From Bradyrhizobium tropiciagri (GTDB lineage: Bacteria > Pseudomonadota > Alphaproteobacteria > Rhizobiales > Xanthobacteraceae), in the NCBI RefSeq assembly GCF_018130545.1, contig NZ_JAFCKF010000005.1, positions 248,001-312,000 of the forward strand: DNA of 64,000 bases, written 5' to 3'. The notes under the pieces are model-generated. The model was given only the letters and a program-made list of their open reading frames with translations. It was not told the origin of the DNA and made no database searches. Positions 1 to 7,680 of this stretch are shown here, one piece after another (position 1 is the stretch's first letter; the number at the start of each line of letters is the position of its first letter). The translations under genes were made by a program, and so were the position numbers.

Positions 1-1233
1 GATCTGCGCGTCATCGTCGAGGTCTTCGTCGTGGTCGTGATCGGCGGCCTCGGCAGCATCATCGGCGCCTTCGTCGCGGCGGTGCTGGTGTCGGAGCTCA
101 ACGCCTTCGGCATCCTGATCTTCCCGAAGATCTCCATCATCCTGGTGTTCCTGGTGATGGCGGTGGTGCTGATCGTCCGACCGTGGGGCCTGTTCGGCAA
201 GCCGGAGGCGCCGGCACGGCGTACGCCGGGCCTGACCGTCAATCCGTGGCGGCCGCTGACCACGAATGAACGACTTGCCGCGATCGCCGTGCTCGTGGTC
301 GCCGCCGCCCTGCCATTCGTCGGCGGCAACTATCTGCTCACCGTCGGCTCGGAGATTGCGATCTTCGTGATCTTCGCGGTCAGCCTGCACTTCCTGATGT
401 CGGTCGGCGGGCTCGCCTCGTTCGGCCACGCCGCCTATTTCGGTCTCGGCGCCTATGGTGTGGCGCTGCTCGCCAAGATGGCCGGCTTGCCGATGATTGC
501 CTGCCTGCTGCTCGGCCCGCTGCTCGGACTATTGGGCGCGGCAGTGTTCGGCTTCTTCGCGGTGCAGCTCTCGGGCGTCTATTTCGCGATGCTCACCTTG
601 GCTTTCGCGCAGATCGTCTGGTCGATCGCGTTCCAGTGGGTGTCGGTCACCGGCGGCGACAACGGCATTCTCGGCGTCTGGCCGGAAAAATGGGCGGCGA
701 GCCCGTCGCATTTCTACTGGCTGTCGCTCGGCGTCGCCGCGCTCGCGGTGGTGATCCTGCGCATCATCGTGTTCTCGCCGTTCGGCTTCGCGCTGCGCGC
801 CACGCGCGACTCTCCACTGCGCAGCGAAGCCGTCGGCATCAACGGCAAGCGCATCCAGTGGACCGCCTTCGTGATCGCGGGCACGGTCGCGGGTCTTGCC
901 GGCGCGCTGTTCGCCTATCTCAAGGGCAGTGTATTCCCCGACAATATGGGTATCTCGCTCTCGGTCGATGCGCTGGTCATGGTGCTGCTCGGGGGCGTCG
1001 AGACGGTGTCGGGCGCGGTGGTCGGCGCCATCGTCTACAAGGCGCTCAACATCTGGCTGGTCAGCCAGACCGATCTCTCCAAGCTCGTGCTCGGCGGCTT
1101 TGTGGTGCTGATCGTGGTTGCGTTCCCCAAGGGTATCGTCGGCACGCTGGAAGCCTTCATGCATCGCCGCCGCAAATCCTCGTCATCGGCGTCGTCGCCA
1201 TTGCTGACCTCCCGCATCGAGAGCGCAGAATGA
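1..1233 (+). CDS. Branched-chain amino-acid-type ABC permease, LivH-LivM fusion (5' partial)
   Basis: This is the membrane permease of a HAAT-family (Liv-type) importer. The reading frame is open from base 1, so the true start lies left of the window; a GTG at 31 is only an internal codon. The first 50 or so visible residues look like the C-terminal end of LivH (a VVVIGGLGSIIGAF segment). They are followed by a linker and a complete LivM domain with the family motif GGLASFGHAAYFGLGAYG and a C-terminal ALVMVLLGGVETVSG segment. LivH and LivM are normally separate proteins, so the two halves of the channel appear fused here. It overlaps the next gene by four bases (ATGA). Substrate unknown; the neighbouring MarR gene hints at aromatic or organic acid uptake rather than amino acids (inference). 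Confidence 0.88.
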   Translation, partial: DLRVIVEVFVVVVIGGLGSIIGAFVAAVLVSELNAFGILIFPKISIILVFLVMAVVLIVRPWGLFGKPEAPARRTPGLTVNPWRPLTTNERLAAIAVLVVAAALPFVGGNYLLTVGSEIAIFVIFAVSLHFLMSVGGLASFGHAAYFGLGAYGVALLAKMAGLPMIACLLLGPLLGLLGAAVFGFFAVQLSGVYFAMLTLAFAQIVWSIAFQWVSVTGGDNGILGVWPEKWAASPSHFYWLSLGVAALAVVILRIIVFSPFGFALRATRDSPLRSEAVGINGKRIQWTAFVIAGTVAGLAGALFAYLKGSVFPDNMGISLSVDALVMVLLGGVETVSGAVVGAIVYKALNIWLVSQTDLSKLVLGGFVVLIVVAFPKGIVGTLEAFMHRRRKSSSSASSPLLTSRIESAE

Positions 1234-2021
1234 GCATGGTCCCCACATTGCTGTCGGTCGAGGGGCTGACCAAATCCTATGGCGGCGTGCATGCCGTGCG
1301 CGGCGTCTCGTTCGAACTGCGCGCTGGCGAGATCCTGGCGCTGATCGGGCCGAATGGCGCGGGCAAGAGCACCTGCTTCGACATGCTCAACGGCCAGAAC
1401 ATCCCCGACAGCGGCCGCATCCGCGTGCTGGGCGCCGAGACCACCGGCAAGAAGCCGCGCGTGATCTGGCGGATGGGTGTCGGTCGCACCTTCCAGATCG
1501 CGGCGACATTCCCGACCATGACGGTGCGCGAGAACGTGCAGGTCGCGCTTGTCTCGCATGGCGGGCAGCTGTGCAATCTGTGGGCCTCGACTGCGCGTCA
1601 GGCGCGCGACGAAGCCGGGCGGCTGCTCGATCTGGTCGGCATGGGCGCCTATGCGGAGCGGCCCTGCGGCGAGCTTGCCTATGGCGACGTCAAGCGGCTG
1701 GAGCTTGCGATCGCGCTCGCCAACCAGCCAAAATTGCTCTTGATGGACGAGCCGACCGCCGGCATGGCGCCGCGCGAGCGCGTCGAGCTCATGCGGCTGA
1801 CGGCGCGGATCGCGCGCGAGCAGTCGATCGGCGTTCTCTTCACCGAACACGATATGGACGTGGTGTTCGAGCATGCCGACCGCATCCTCGTGCTGAACCG
1901 CGGTACGTTGATCGCCGAAGGTTCGCCCGAAGAGGTCCGCGGCAACGCCCAGGTGCGGGCGATCTATCTCGGCGAAGGCCTGCTCTATGACGCCCGGCAC
2001 CGCGAGGGAGCATCGGCATGA
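1230..2021 (+). CDS. Liv-type ABC transporter ATP-binding protein (LivG-like)
   Basis: This 263-residue cytoplasmic ATPase energises the importer encoded just upstream. It has Walker A (GPNGAGKS), an ABC signature region of the LivG type (LAYGDVKRLELA), Walker B (LLLMDEPTAG) and an H-loop histidine (FTEHDMD). The ATG at 1230 overlaps the permease stop codon as ATGA, which implies translational coupling and decides the start; the frame stays open far upstream but that stretch is a shadow of the permease gene. The C-terminal extension typical of the LivG clade is present. Transport specificity cannot be read from the ATPase. Confidence 0.92.
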   Translation: MSMVPTLLSVEGLTKSYGGVHAVRGVSFELRAGEILALIGPNGAGKSTCFDMLNGQNIPDSGRIRVLGAETTGKKPRVIWRMGVGRTFQIAATFPTMTVRENVQVALVSHGGQLCNLWASTARQARDEAGRLLDLVGMGAYAERPCGELAYGDVKRLELAIALANQPKLLLMDEPTAGMAPRERVELMRLTARIAREQSIGVLFTEHDMDVVFEHADRILVLNRGTLIAEGSPEEVRGNAQVRAIYLGEGLLYDARHREGASA

Positions 2022-2722
2022 AGCTCACGGTGAAGGATCTCAACAGCTTCTATGGCCCGGCGCATATCCTGTTCGACATCGCGCTCGAGGTCGGCGAGGG
2101 TGAGGTGGTGGCATTGCTTGGCCGCAACGGCGCCGGCAAGTCGACCACGTTCCGTTCCATCGTCGGCCTGGTCGAGAACCGCTCCGGCCGCGTGATGTTC
2201 GAGGGCAGGGACGTCTCGGAGCTGCCGACGCATGCGATCGTGCGCGGCGGGCTCGGCTATGTGCCGGAGGAGCGGCGTATTTTCACGGATTTGACGGTCG
2301 AGGAAAATCTCGAGGTCGGCCGCCAGCCGAAGCGGGCGGGCGCGCCGCAATGGGACCGCGAGAAATTGTTCAAGCTGTTTCCCAATCTCGGCGAGATGCG
2401 CGGCCGGCCCGGCGGGCGCATGAGCGGCGGCGAGCAGCAGATGCTGACGATCGCGCGCACGCTGATGGGCAACCCGTCGCTGGTGCTGCTCGATGAGCCT
2501 TCGGAAGGCCTGTCGCCCAAGATCGTCGAGCAGATGGTCGATGCGATCCTGGCGATGAAGAAAGAGGGCGTCAGCATCGTCGTGTCAGAGCAGAATCTGC
2601 ATTTCGCCCGGCTGATCTCGGATCGCGCCTACATCATCGAGCGCGGCCGGATCTGTTTTGGCGGCACCATGGCGGAACTCGATGCGCGTCCGGATATCCG
2701 TGACGCGCATCTGTCGCTGTAA
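2018..2722 (+). CDS. Liv-type ABC transporter ATP-binding protein (LivF-like)
   Basis: This is the second ATPase of the Liv-type importer, 234 residues, the usual LivF length. Visible motifs are Walker A (GRNGAGKST), the signature MSGGEQQML, Walker B (LVLLDEPSEGL) and a switch region VVSEQNLHFA in which the usual H-loop histidine is replaced by Gln-Asn, as is common in LivF proteins. The start ATG overlaps the LivG stop (ATGA). With the fused permease and LivG it completes the cytoplasmic engine; the periplasmic binding protein must lie left of the window. Confidence 0.92.
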   Translation: MKLTVKDLNSFYGPAHILFDIALEVGEGEVVALLGRNGAGKSTTFRSIVGLVENRSGRVMFEGRDVSELPTHAIVRGGLGYVPEERRIFTDLTVEENLEVGRQPKRAGAPQWDREKLFKLFPNLGEMRGRPGGRMSGGEQQMLTIARTLMGNPSLVLLDEPSEGLSPKIVEQMVDAILAMKKEGVSIVVSEQNLHFARLISDRAYIIERGRICFGGTMAELDARPDIRDAHLSL

Positions 2723-2737
2723 CGGGCGGGGTGGACA

Positions 2738-3193
2738 ATGGCGAGGAGCGCTGTACAGAAGCGAAGCGTCAAGGCGACCAAGCCCGGCTACGTGCTGGAC
2801 GAGCAGATCGGCTTCATCCTGCGCCAAGTGTCGCAGCGGCACGCCGTGATCTTCGCCCGCGAGATCGGCATCAATTTGACGCCGACGCAATGGGCGGCGC
2901 TGTCGAAGCTGTCGGAGGTCGGCGCCTGCTCGCAGAACCAACTGGGGCGGCTGACCTCGATGGACGTTGCGACCATCAAGGGCGTGATCGATCGCCTGAC
3001 CGCGCGCGGCCTGACCGAGACCTCGCCCGATCCCGACGACGGCCGAAGGCTGTTGGTGAGTTTGACGCGCGCCGGCCAGCAGATGGCCGACAAGGCCGCG
3101 CCGAATGCGCTCGTGATCTCCCGGGAAACGCTGGCACCGCTCGACGCCAAGGAACGCGAGACGCTGATGGCGCTGCTCGAGAAGCTGCGGTGA
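2738..3193 (+). CDS. MarR-family transcriptional regulator
   Basis: A 151-residue winged-helix DNA-binding protein of the MarR family. The central region contains the recognition helix (LGRLTSMDVATIKGVIDRL) and the beta-wing (TSPDPDDGRRLLVSLTRAG), flanked by N- and C-terminal dimerisation helices. It follows the livF stop by 15 bases on the same strand and is probably co-transcribed with the importer, suggesting it senses the transported compound or its CoA ester. MarR proteins next to Liv transporters in related bacteria often control aromatic acid catabolism (family knowledge); the ligand here is unknown. It may also act at the palindrome at 4638-4669, which is untested. Confidence 0.9.
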   Translation: MARSAVQKRSVKATKPGYVLDEQIGFILRQVSQRHAVIFAREIGINLTPTQWAALSKLSEVGACSQNQLGRLTSMDVATIKGVIDRLTARGLTETSPDPDDGRRLLVSLTRAGQQMADKAAPNALVISRETLAPLDAKERETLMALLEKLR

Positions 3194-3208
3194 TTCCAAA
3201 TCCATCAC

Positions 3209-3348
3209 CGTCACCCTGAGGGGCCGCGCGAAGCGCGGCGTCTCGAAGGGGCGACGGCCACCAGCCGGGCCGTACATCCTTCGAGACGCGCGGAGCCTGT
3301 CATCGGGCCGCGCTTTGCGCGGACCCGTTGGCGCTCCTCAGGATGACG
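3209..3348. repeat. Long intergenic palindromic repeat (REP-like family A)
   Basis: This is a nested inverted repeat between the MarR gene and the convergent amidohydrolase. The outer arms 3209-3221 and 3336-3348 pair with one mismatch. The inner arms 3238-3249 (GCGTCTCGAAGG) and 3278-3289 are perfect. Two short hairpins (CCGCGCGAAGCGCGG at 3224 and CCGCGCTTTGCGCGG at 3308) sit between them. The element may also serve as a bidirectional terminator. Similar elements are frequent in Bradyrhizobium as I remember them. Confidence 0.75.
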
Positions 3349-3364
3349 GGGCGCCTGCCGCCGC

Positions 3365-4561
3365 CTACTTCGCCACGATCTCCGGTACTTTTCCCGCGGG
3401 CGGGGTGTTGCGGCTGCGCTGGGTGCGGACGATGCCATCGATGATGGTCATGCCGATGCCCGGGAGATCGCCGAGTTGAACGCTCTCCAGGATGTTCTTG
3501 CCCGGCGAATGCTGCGCCTTGTCCATCAGCACGAAATCGGCCGAGCGACCGACCTCGATCAGGCCGCAATCGAGCTCGCGCATCCGCGCGGTATTGCCGG
3601 TCGCCAGGCAGAATGCGAGCTCGGCAGGCAGCTCGCCGAGCGAAGACAACAGCGACACCATGCGCAGAATGCCGAGCGGCTGCACGCCGGAGCCGGCGGG
3701 CGCGTCGGTGCCGAGGATGACACGGTGCAGATCGCCCATCTCGCGCGCGGTGCGCAGCGTGAACAGCGCCGAGCGTTCATTGCCGTTATGCACCAGCTCG
3801 AGTCCGCGCTTGCAGCCCTCGCAGATGCAGCGGATCTGGTCGTCGGGCAGCGCAGTGTGGCCGCCATTGATGTGGCCGACCACGTCGGTGTCGGCCTCCA
3901 GCACCACGTCCTTGTCGATCAAGCCGGAGCCCGGGATCGACGGGCCACCGGTGTGGATCGTGCTTTGAATGCCGTATTTGCGCGCCCAGCCGACCATTTT
4001 GCGTGCAGTGGGGCCGTCCTTGACGCCGCCGAGCCCGACCTCGCCGAGCAGCTTGACGCCGGCCGCGGCCATTTCCTTGAAATCGTCCTCGACCATCTCG
4101 CATTCGATCACGGGCGCGCCGGCATGCACCTTCACGCCGCCCGGCCGCAAGGTCCAGAACGCGCGCTGCGCGAAGATCGCCATCGCCTTGACGCCGACCA
4201 CGTCGCGCGGCCGCCCGGGCATGTGCACCTCGCCGGCGGAGATCATGGTGGTGACGCCGCCATGCAGATAGCTGTCGATCCAGTTGATTTGGTTCTGCCG
4301 CGGCGTCCAGTCGCCGGCGACGGGGTGGACGTGGCTGTCGATCAGGCCGGGCGCGACCGTCGTTCCCATGGCGTCGACGATCGTGGTGGCGCCTTCGGTG
4401 TCGACGTCCTTGAGGCGGCCGATTGCAGTGATCTTGCCGTTCTCGGCGACGATGGTATCGGCATCCAGGATCGGCTTCTCCAGCGCTCCCGACAGCAAGA
4501 GCCCGATATTGCGGATCACCAGCTTGCTGGGGCCGGCGGCCTGGGGCGCGTCGTGAGCCAT
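3365..4561 (-). CDS. Amidohydrolase-superfamily hydrolase, enamidase-like
   Basis: A 398-residue cytoplasmic metal-dependent hydrolase of the amidohydrolase superfamily. Candidate metal ligands are HxH in GLIDSHVHP (His77, His79), later histidines in HTGG and GHINGGH, and the catalytic Asp in GTDAP. The composite beta-sandwich at both ends (N-terminal LVIRNIGLLLSG, C-terminal ADFVLMDKAQ) is typical. The overall pattern resembles enamidase, which opens a cyclic enamide in anaerobic nicotinate breakdown, but the substrate here is not proven; imidazolonepropionase-like enzymes are an alternative. The ATG at 4561 is chosen because AGAAGGA precedes it at good spacing; an upstream start at 4627 would enter the operator. 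It is divergent from the ferredoxin reductase gene. Confidence 0.85.
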   Translation of the reverse strand: MAHDAPQAAGPSKLVIRNIGLLLSGALEKPILDADTIVAENGKITAIGRLKDVDTEGATTIVDAMGTTVAPGLIDSHVHPVAGDWTPRQNQINWIDSYLHGGVTTMISAGEVHMPGRPRDVVGVKAMAIFAQRAFWTLRPGGVKVHAGAPVIECEMVEDDFKEMAAAGVKLLGEVGLGGVKDGPTARKMVGWARKYGIQSTIHTGGPSIPGSGLIDKDVVLEADTDVVGHINGGHTALPDDQIRCICEGCKRGLELVHNGNERSALFTLRTAREMGDLHRVILGTDAPAGSGVQPLGILRMVSLLSSLGELPAELAFCLATGNTARMRELDCGLIEVGRSADFVLMDKAQHSPGKNILESVQLGDLPGIGMTIIDGIVRTQRSRNTPPAGKVPEIVAK

Positions 4562-4637
4562 GGGTGTTTTCCTTCTGTTTCTGCCGAATTGCCCGGGAAT
4601 TTGAGCCCGGCTTGACTTTTGGATCAAGCCGGATTAT

Positions 4638-4669
4638 TCGTTTGTATACGAATGATCGTATACAAACGA
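4638..4669. promoter_or_regulatory. Perfect 14-bp inverted repeat, likely operator
   Basis: The arms TCGTTTGTATACGA (4638-4651) and TCGTATACAAACGA (4656-4669) are exact reverse complements separated by ATGA. Each arm also contains the self-complementary core GTATAC, so the site looks like two adjacent regulator half-sites or two overlapping dimer sites. It lies between the divergent amidohydrolase (start 4561) and ferredoxin reductase (start 4731) genes, where it could control both. TTGTATACAA-type cores are typical of GntR/FadR-type regulators; MarR-type binding is also possible given the MarR gene at 2738. Confidence 0.75.
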
Positions 4670-4730
4670 TCCGGCCGGTCAACAGGGTTCAAGTCCTTCC
4701 CCGCCGCAGCACAAATCAGGGATTGGTGCG

Positions 4731-5504
4731 ATGAGCAATTTCAACCAGGAAAGCGTCCTCAGCGTCCACCACTGGACCGACACGCTGTTCTCCTTCAAGA
4801 CCACGCGCAATCCGTCGTTCCGTTTCCGCAACGGCGAGTTCACGATGATCGGGCTCAAGGTCGGCGAGAAGCCGCTGCTGCGTGCCTACAGCGTCGCCAG
4901 CGCGAACTATGAAGACACGCTTGAGTTCTTCTCGATCAAGGTTCCGGACGGCCCGCTGACCTCGCGCCTCCAGCATCTCAAAGAGGGCGACGAGATCATC
5001 GTCAGCCGCAAGGCCACCGGCACGCTGGTCATCGACAACCTCGAGGACGGCCGCAACCTTTACCTGATCGGCACCGGCACCGGGCTGGCGCCGTTCCTCA
5101 GCGTGATCAAGGATCCCGAGACCTATGACCGCTTCGAGAAGGTCGTGCTGCTGCACGGCTGCCGCCGCGTCAAGGAGCTCGCCTATGGCGAGATGATCAC
5201 CGAGAAGCTGCCGCAGGACGAACTGATCGGCGAGCTGGTGCGCGACCAGCTGATCTACTATCCGACCGTGACGCGCGACCCGTTCCGCAACCGTGGCCGC
5301 ATCACCGACCTGATCACCTCGGGCAAGCTGTTCGCCGATATCGGCCTGCCGGCACTCGATGCCGCGCATGATCGCGTGATGATCTGCGGCTCGCCGGCGC
5401 TGGTTGCCGACACCCGCACGCTGCTGAATGGCCGCGGCTTCGTCGAGGGCAATCACGGCGAGCCTGCGCAGTTCGTGGTCGAGAAGGCGTTCGCCGAGCG
5501 CTGA
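4731..5504 (+). CDS. fpr: Ferredoxin--NADP+ reductase
   Basis: A 257-residue FAD-dependent reductase that moves electrons between NADPH and ferredoxin or flavodoxin in the cytoplasm. The FAD-binding motif is RAYSVAS (about residues 51-57), the NADP-binding glycine stretch is LIGTGTGLAPFLS, and the C-terminal end FVVEKAFAER matches bacterial subclass FPRs, which end in a short aromatic-free extension. The length is typical. The gene stands alone, divergent from the amidohydrolase gene across a strong palindrome, so it may be induced with it or supply electrons to an oxygenase elsewhere. FPRs of this class also serve redox-stress roles (family knowledge). Confidence 0.93.
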   Translation: MSNFNQESVLSVHHWTDTLFSFKTTRNPSFRFRNGEFTMIGLKVGEKPLLRAYSVASANYEDTLEFFSIKVPDGPLTSRLQHLKEGDEIIVSRKATGTLVIDNLEDGRNLYLIGTGTGLAPFLSVIKDPETYDRFEKVVLLHGCRRVKELAYGEMITEKLPQDELIGELVRDQLIYYPTVTRDPFRNRGRITDLITSGKLFADIGLPALDAAHDRVMICGSPALVADTRTLLNGRGFVEGNHGEPAQFVVEKAFAER

Positions 5505-5588
5505 TCCTGGTTTCTTCGCACTGGCCTCCAGCCCCGGCATTGCGGAGAGTTCGCGCAACATTGCCCAGCAATTTTGCGCCGAAGCGGT

Positions 5589-5633
5589 GAAGCAATCCAT
5601 CTTTCGGTACAGCCGAGAGCAATGGATTGCTTC
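5589..5633. terminator. Inverted repeat between convergent genes (terminator-like, repeat family D)
   Basis: The arms GAAGCAATCCAT (5589-5600) and ATGGATTGCTTC (5622-5633) are perfect reverse complements with a 21-base loop. The element sits between the convergent fpr and soxA genes and could end both transcripts. The same CAATCCAT/ATGGATTG core recurs at 47607-47642, so it is a dispersed repeat and not a gene-specific structure. Confidence 0.55.
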
Positions 5634-5660
5634 CCGTCGCTTGCGATAGTCTGGTGCGGA

Positions 5661-6434
5661 TTAGGGCCTGACCGCCGGTGTCTCGATCGGCATGCCGCGC
5701 GCCCGCGACATCAGATAGAGCTCGAGCTCGACCAGCTCGGGTGAGCCATAATCATAGGCCTGCGCGCGGATGCCGGTGATGCAGGCGCGCAGCCGCCGTT
5801 GCAGCGACCCGAGCGATTGCCATTCCAGCCGGTAGAGCGGATAGCCGGTCGGCTGACCTTGCGTGATCGCGCTGCCCGCGAGCTTCTTGTCCCAATTGTC
5901 GTCGTGGCAGTTCGCACAGGCCAGATTGAGCTGACCCTGCCGCTGCATGAACAGCGCGTGGCCCTTGTCGACGAACGGCGCGAGCTGCGGATCGTCGCCG
6001 GCTGCGATCGGCAGGCCACGCGACTGCTGCGCGACGAAAGCGGTCAGCGCCAGCAGCTCACGGCTTTCATAGGCAAAGGGTGACGCCTGCTGATGATTGG
6101 TGCGGCAGAGATTGATCCGTCCTTCGAGGTCGACCGGCCTGCCCAGCGCCTTCGCGAAGGCGGGATAATGCGCCGCGACGCCCTTCATGCTGACCCGCGC
6201 ATCATTGTGGCAGTCGGCGCAGGCCTTGTCCGCGCTGCCCGCCTTGCGCTTCCATAGCGCTTCGCCGTCGAGCACCGAGAGCATGCCGGGATTGGCGGTG
6301 TCCTCGTCCTGCATCGCCTTGGTGTCCGGGCTCATGAAGCTATAGCCGGAGCGGCGCTGATCGGGCGGGATCTCGGTGGCGAGCGCCGCGCCCGCCATTG
6401 CCGTCAGCAGCACGATGCAGGCCCCAATCCTCAT
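5661..6434 (-). CDS. soxA: SoxA-like diheme c-type cytochrome
   Basis: A 257-residue periplasmic protein with a Sec signal peptide (cut near residue 19). It has two CxxCH haem sites (CADCH at 72-76 and CANCH at 173-177) and the later LRACITGIRA segment, where Cys218 corresponds to the SoxA cysteine ligand of the active-site haem. In Sox systems SoxA pairs with SoxX to join a sulfur substrate to the cysteine of SoxY. The ATG at 6434 overlaps the soxZ stop (ATGA). It is the last gene of a seven-gene operon. SoxB and SoxCD are absent here, so complete thiosulfate oxidation by this locus alone is not supported. Confidence 0.9.
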   Translation of the reverse strand: MRIGACIVLLTAMAGAALATEIPPDQRRSGYSFMSPDTKAMQDEDTANPGMLSVLDGEALWKRKAGSADKACADCHNDARVSMKGVAAHYPAFAKALGRPVDLEGRINLCRTNHQQASPFAYESRELLALTAFVAQQSRGLPIAAGDDPQLAPFVDKGHALFMQRQGQLNLACANCHDDNWDKKLAGSAITQGQPTGYPLYRLEWQSLGSLQRRLRACITGIRAQAYDYGSPELVELELYLMSRARGMPIETPAVRP

Positions 6435-6751
6435 TCGACCGTGATCGAAGCCTGCGCGGTCTCCGAAAATCCCTTGTCGCCGATCCATTCGAACTCGAAC
6501 TTGCCGCTCTCGGTCACCGTGGTGAAGAAGGTGATGAACGGATTGGCCGCGATCGCCGGATAAAGATCGGCGCGGAACACTTCCGTGCCGTTGAAGCGGC
6601 AGGTGAAGCTCGTGATGATGTCGCGCGGCACCACGTCGCCGGACGCGGTGTGGCGATAGCCGGTCTCCATGATATGCGACATCAGCGTCTTGATTTCGAT
6701 GACGTCACCGCGCTTGGCCTTCTTCGGCACGTTGATCAGGGCCGACGGCAT
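6431..6751 (-). CDS. soxZ: Sulfur carrier-complex protein SoxZ
   Basis: A 106-residue protein of SoxZ length and fold, beginning MPSALINVPKKAKRGDVIEIKT and containing the central HIMETGYR segment conserved in SoxZ. SoxZ forms the heterodimer with SoxY that carries sulfur intermediates in the periplasm. Like other SoxZ proteins it has no signal peptide and is presumably exported with its Tat-targeted SoxY partner (family knowledge). The start overlaps the soxY stop by one base (TGATG) and the stop overlaps soxA by four, so translation is tightly coupled. Confidence 0.92.
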   Translation of the reverse strand: MPSALINVPKKAKRGDVIEIKTLMSHIMETGYRHTASGDVVPRDIITSFTCRFNGTEVFRADLYPAIAANPFITFFTTVTESGKFEFEWIGDKGFSETAQASITVE

Positions 6752-7215
6752 CAGATCGCCTCCTCGGTGCAGGCGGCGAGCGTCACCACGACGTCAGCGG
6801 TTGCCGACCAGAAGGTGTCGTCCGAGAGGCGCGCGATGGCAGTGACCTTCTGGCTGTCGGCGAGGCGGATCCGGGTCGACACCTGCGCACGTCCGGCGCG
6901 CGGCCCGAGATGGAAATTGCCGATATTCGGTTGCGGATTCTTCTCGTTGAAGACGTGGATGCTCTTCACATACTCGTCCGCGGTCATTGGGCTAGTGACG
7001 CTGACCGTCATCGGCACCGTGTTGCCGTTCTCGACCAGCGGCGGAATATCGAGCTTGACCTTGCCGGCGCGCACATTGGCCTCGCCGACGACGTTGCGGA
7101 TCGCCGCTTGCAGCATCGCCGGCGTCGCATCGGCCGGGCGCACGATCACCAGCACGGCGGCACCGCCGGTGAGGCCCAGGAATGTGCGGCGTGTAGTGTG
7201 GTCCGAATTCGCCAT
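6751..7215 (-). CDS. SoxY-related carrier protein with atypical AACTE arm
   Basis: A 154-residue SoxY homologue with a twin-arginine signal (RRTFLGLTGG, residues 9-18). True SoxY carries the substrate on a cysteine in a mobile C-terminal GGCGG arm. Here the end reads VVTLAACTEEAI: the cysteine is kept (Cys149) but the glycines are replaced and five residues follow it. Family databases, as I recall, separate a SoxY-related group with an AACIE-type arm, and this protein fits that group. The change should alter arm flexibility and access to partner enzymes, so its cargo may not be thiosulfate sulfur. It partners with the adjacent SoxZ. Confidence 0.88.
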   Translation of the reverse strand: MANSDHTTRRTFLGLTGGAAVLVIVRPADATPAMLQAAIRNVVGEANVRAGKVKLDIPPLVENGNTVPMTVSVTSPMTADEYVKSIHVFNEKNPQPNIGNFHLGPRAGRAQVSTRIRLADSQKVTAIARLSDDTFWSATADVVVTLAACTEEAI

Positions 7216-7224
7216 TACTTGGTC

Positions 7225-7680
7225 CTAGTTCCGCAACGTCACAAGATACGCCACGATATCCTCGATCTGCTCCGCCGACAGGATCGGCTTGCCGCGCCAC
7301 GAATTGCCGACGCGCGTGAGCCCATCGACACGATAATAGGACGGCATGATCGTCGCCGCATTGAGGTGCGACGCATCGACCAAGCGGAGCCGTAACTGCC
7401 CTTCCGACCAGCGTGCGCCGCTCCCGGAGAGGTTCGGCGCGAGGTCGCCCTGGAACGCCTGCTCGGGAAATGGGCCGCTGTGGCAGAGGATGCAAGTGGA
7501 GGAACGCTCGACGACCAGCGCTCGGCCGCGGGTGGCGTCACCGTTGGTTCCCGTCAGCGACGCTGGAATTGCGTCGCCCACGACCGTGTACGGGCGCAGC
7601 TGTTCGGCACCGGCCGGCGTGCAGGCAGCGAGCAGTCCCGCCGCGAGCAGCGTTACGGGGGCGAGCCTAGCCAAAGGCAT
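7225..7680 (-). CDS. soxX: SoxX-like monohaem c-type cytochrome
   Basis: A 151-residue exported cytochrome c. One CxxCH site (CILCH, residues 63-67) and a candidate axial methionine (Met112 in IMPSYYRV) match SoxX. The N-terminal segment LLAAGLLAAC resembles a lipobox, so it may be a lipoprotein, although cleavage after AGA is also possible. SoxX forms the electron-accepting subunit of SoxXA. It overlaps the end of the upstream flavoprotein gene by 14 bases and precedes the soxY-like gene by 9, within the same operon. Being three genes away from soxA, the usual soxXYZA order is kept (soxX-Y-Z-A). Confidence 0.88.
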   Translation of the reverse strand: MPLARLAPVTLLAAGLLAACTPAGAEQLRPYTVVGDAIPASLTGTNGDATRGRALVVERSSTCILCHSGPFPEQAFQGDLAPNLSGSGARWSEGQLRLRLVDASHLNAATIMPSYYRVDGLTRVGNSWRGKPILSAEQIEDIVAYLVTLRN

